Source of the DNA: JAVKSL01 sp039583695
GTDB taxonomy: Bacteria > Actinomycetota > Acidimicrobiia > Acidimicrobiales > JAJPHD01
DNA: 64,000 nt
Assembly (NCBI GenBank): GCA_039583695.1
Contig: JAVKSL010000009.1
Location: forward strand, 1 to 64,000
Direction: 5' to 3'
Below the pieces are notes generated by a model. The model saw nothing but the letters and a program-made list of their open reading frames with translations, was not told where the DNA came from and made no database searches. The first letter of the stretch is position 1, and the number at the start of each line of letters is the position of its first letter. Shown here piece after piece: positions 63,307 to 64,000 of this stretch. Made by a program: the position numbers and the translations under genes.

Positions 63307-64000
63307 GTGTCCCTTGATACCCCCTTGGAGCTTGCCCCCCCGAGGCGGGCTGGGCCGCAAATTGGCCCAGTACTTGGGCTCCTCGGCTGGGTCCTCCTCC
63401 TGGGCGGCCTGCTCGGCGGCCTGCACCTGCTGGGTCGCGGGGCTCTTGCCATGCCTCCCCTGATGCACCCATCGCGCTGGCCGAGATGGGCGATCGAGCG
63501 AGGAGCGCTTACAGCCGCATTCGCCCTCTTGCGCTGCGGCGCTGAGCTGGTGGCCGCCTACCTGCTCCTCACGACCCTGGGCGGCCTGGGCGCCCGCCTC
63601 GCGGGACTGGCACGGGCCGCGCGCGTGCTCGACAGGCTCAGCCTGCCTGCGCTGAGCAAGCTGCTCAGCGCAGTGGCCGGCGTCTCGCTTGCCACTGCGC
63701 TGAGCGCGGGGCCCGTGACCGAAGCAGCCTGGGGCGCGCCCGCGGCCCAGGCTGCGCCCGCCAACTGGTCCATCCCCCTCATGCGGGTGGTCGGGGCGGG
63801 CGCACCGCCCCGAGCATTCACACCGGCCCGGGCTGCCGCCCAGCGCAAGTCAACCGCCCCTGCGCGCACCTGGACGGTATCGCCGGGCGACAACCTTTGG
63901 AGCATCGCGGCGACGACCCTTGCGGACCGCCGACACCGACCACCAACCGACGCCGAAGTAGCCGTCTATTGGCAACGACTCATAGCGGAGAACCGGACCC
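63307..64000 (+). CDS. LysM-domain membrane protein, 5' part (runs off the edge)
   Basis: At least 231 residues. GTG 63307 with AAAGGAG at 63293-63299. Two or three hydrophobic helices (IGPVLGLLGWVLLLGGLLGG; LVAAYLLLTTLGGLGARLAG), a long Pro/Ala segment, and from about residue 192 a LysM: TWTVSPGDNLWSIAATTLAD. In related loci such genes continue with a BTAD-type regulatory domain; here the edge cuts it. It is probably the last gene of the Tad operon. Confidence 0.7.
   Translation, partial: MSLDTPLELAPPRRAGPQIGPVLGLLGWVLLLGGLLGGLHLLGRGALAMPPLMHPSRWPRWAIERGALTAAFALLRCGAELVAAYLLLTTLGGLGARLAGLARAARVLDRLSLPALSKLLSAVAGVSLATALSAGPVTEAAWGAPAAQAAPANWSIPLMRVVGAGAPPRAFTPARAAAQRKSTAPARTWTVSPGDNLWSIAATTLADRRHRPPTDAEVAVYWQRLIAENRT

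Overview
The window is very GC-rich chromosomal DNA of an actinobacterium. Evidence for this is frequent GTG/TTG starts, a mutM-rnc-acpP-plsX-rpmF-DUF177-SepIVA-coaD-rsmD-recG block, three PPOX/F420-type flavin-fold proteins, a mycothiol-type DinB-like protein, DUF1707, an acyl-CoA carboxylase beta plus epsilon pair, heterodimeric CrtYc/CrtYd lycopene cyclase genes and a Tad pilus locus of actinobacterial type. Class Acidimicrobiia would fit, but that is inference; no rRNA or other lineage marker was seen. No tRNA, rRNA or CRISPR array was recognised.

Layout. 1-3.4 kb: accessory strip of toxin-antitoxin (TA) genes (VapBC-like, MazEF-like, a RelE/Phd pair with a frameshifted toxin), a broken methyltransferase and a PPOX protein. 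3.7-13.1 kb: one long minus-strand core run with overlapping stops and starts, covering DNA repair (mutM, recG), RNA processing (rnc, rsmD), lipid synthesis (acpP, plsX, a FakA-like kinase), ribosomal protein L32 with DUF177, CoA synthesis (coaD) and SepIVA. 13.1-28.4 kb: more core genes (rpmB, a CdsZ-like zinc ribbon protein, a class A PBP, an HMCES-type protein, tyrS, galU, tldD/pmbA) and a molybdenum-cofactor set (moaA, moeA, mobA). 27.9-33.0 kb: carotenoid genes crtZ and crtYc/crtYd, separated by a three-gene peptide-type ABC cassette that lies between two identical 57-bp direct repeats. 33-40.5 kb: DUF1707 protein, S51-like peptidase, GT87 glycosyltransferase, phosphoesterase, GNAT, acyl-CoA carboxylase and pirin.

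40.6-58.3 kb is an accessory region full of gene relics: a partial copy of the cpaF gene found at 58.4 kb, a reversed VOC fragment, a headless ECF sigma factor, a MerR gene frameshifted by a 5-bp duplication, two ArsR/SRPBCC modules (one decayed, one intact), a duplicated and decayed marR, and several TA pairs, one of them dead. Intact genes are interspersed. 58.4-64 kb: an intact Tad (tight adherence) pilus operon, cpaF-tadB-tadC-flp-like-tadE-tadE-like-secreted protein-LysM, running off the right edge.

Themes. (1) Several core proteins end in tandem-repeat tails (RNase III, PBP, GalU, FmdB-like). (2) Many small TA, ArsR and VOC genes carry single indels or nonsense changes; these could be real decay or, if the source is a draft or metagenome assembly, sequence errors. 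(3) The 57-bp repeat pair around the transporter, with related shorter copies elsewhere, is the best candidate for an undescribed mobile or repeat-mediated arrangement.
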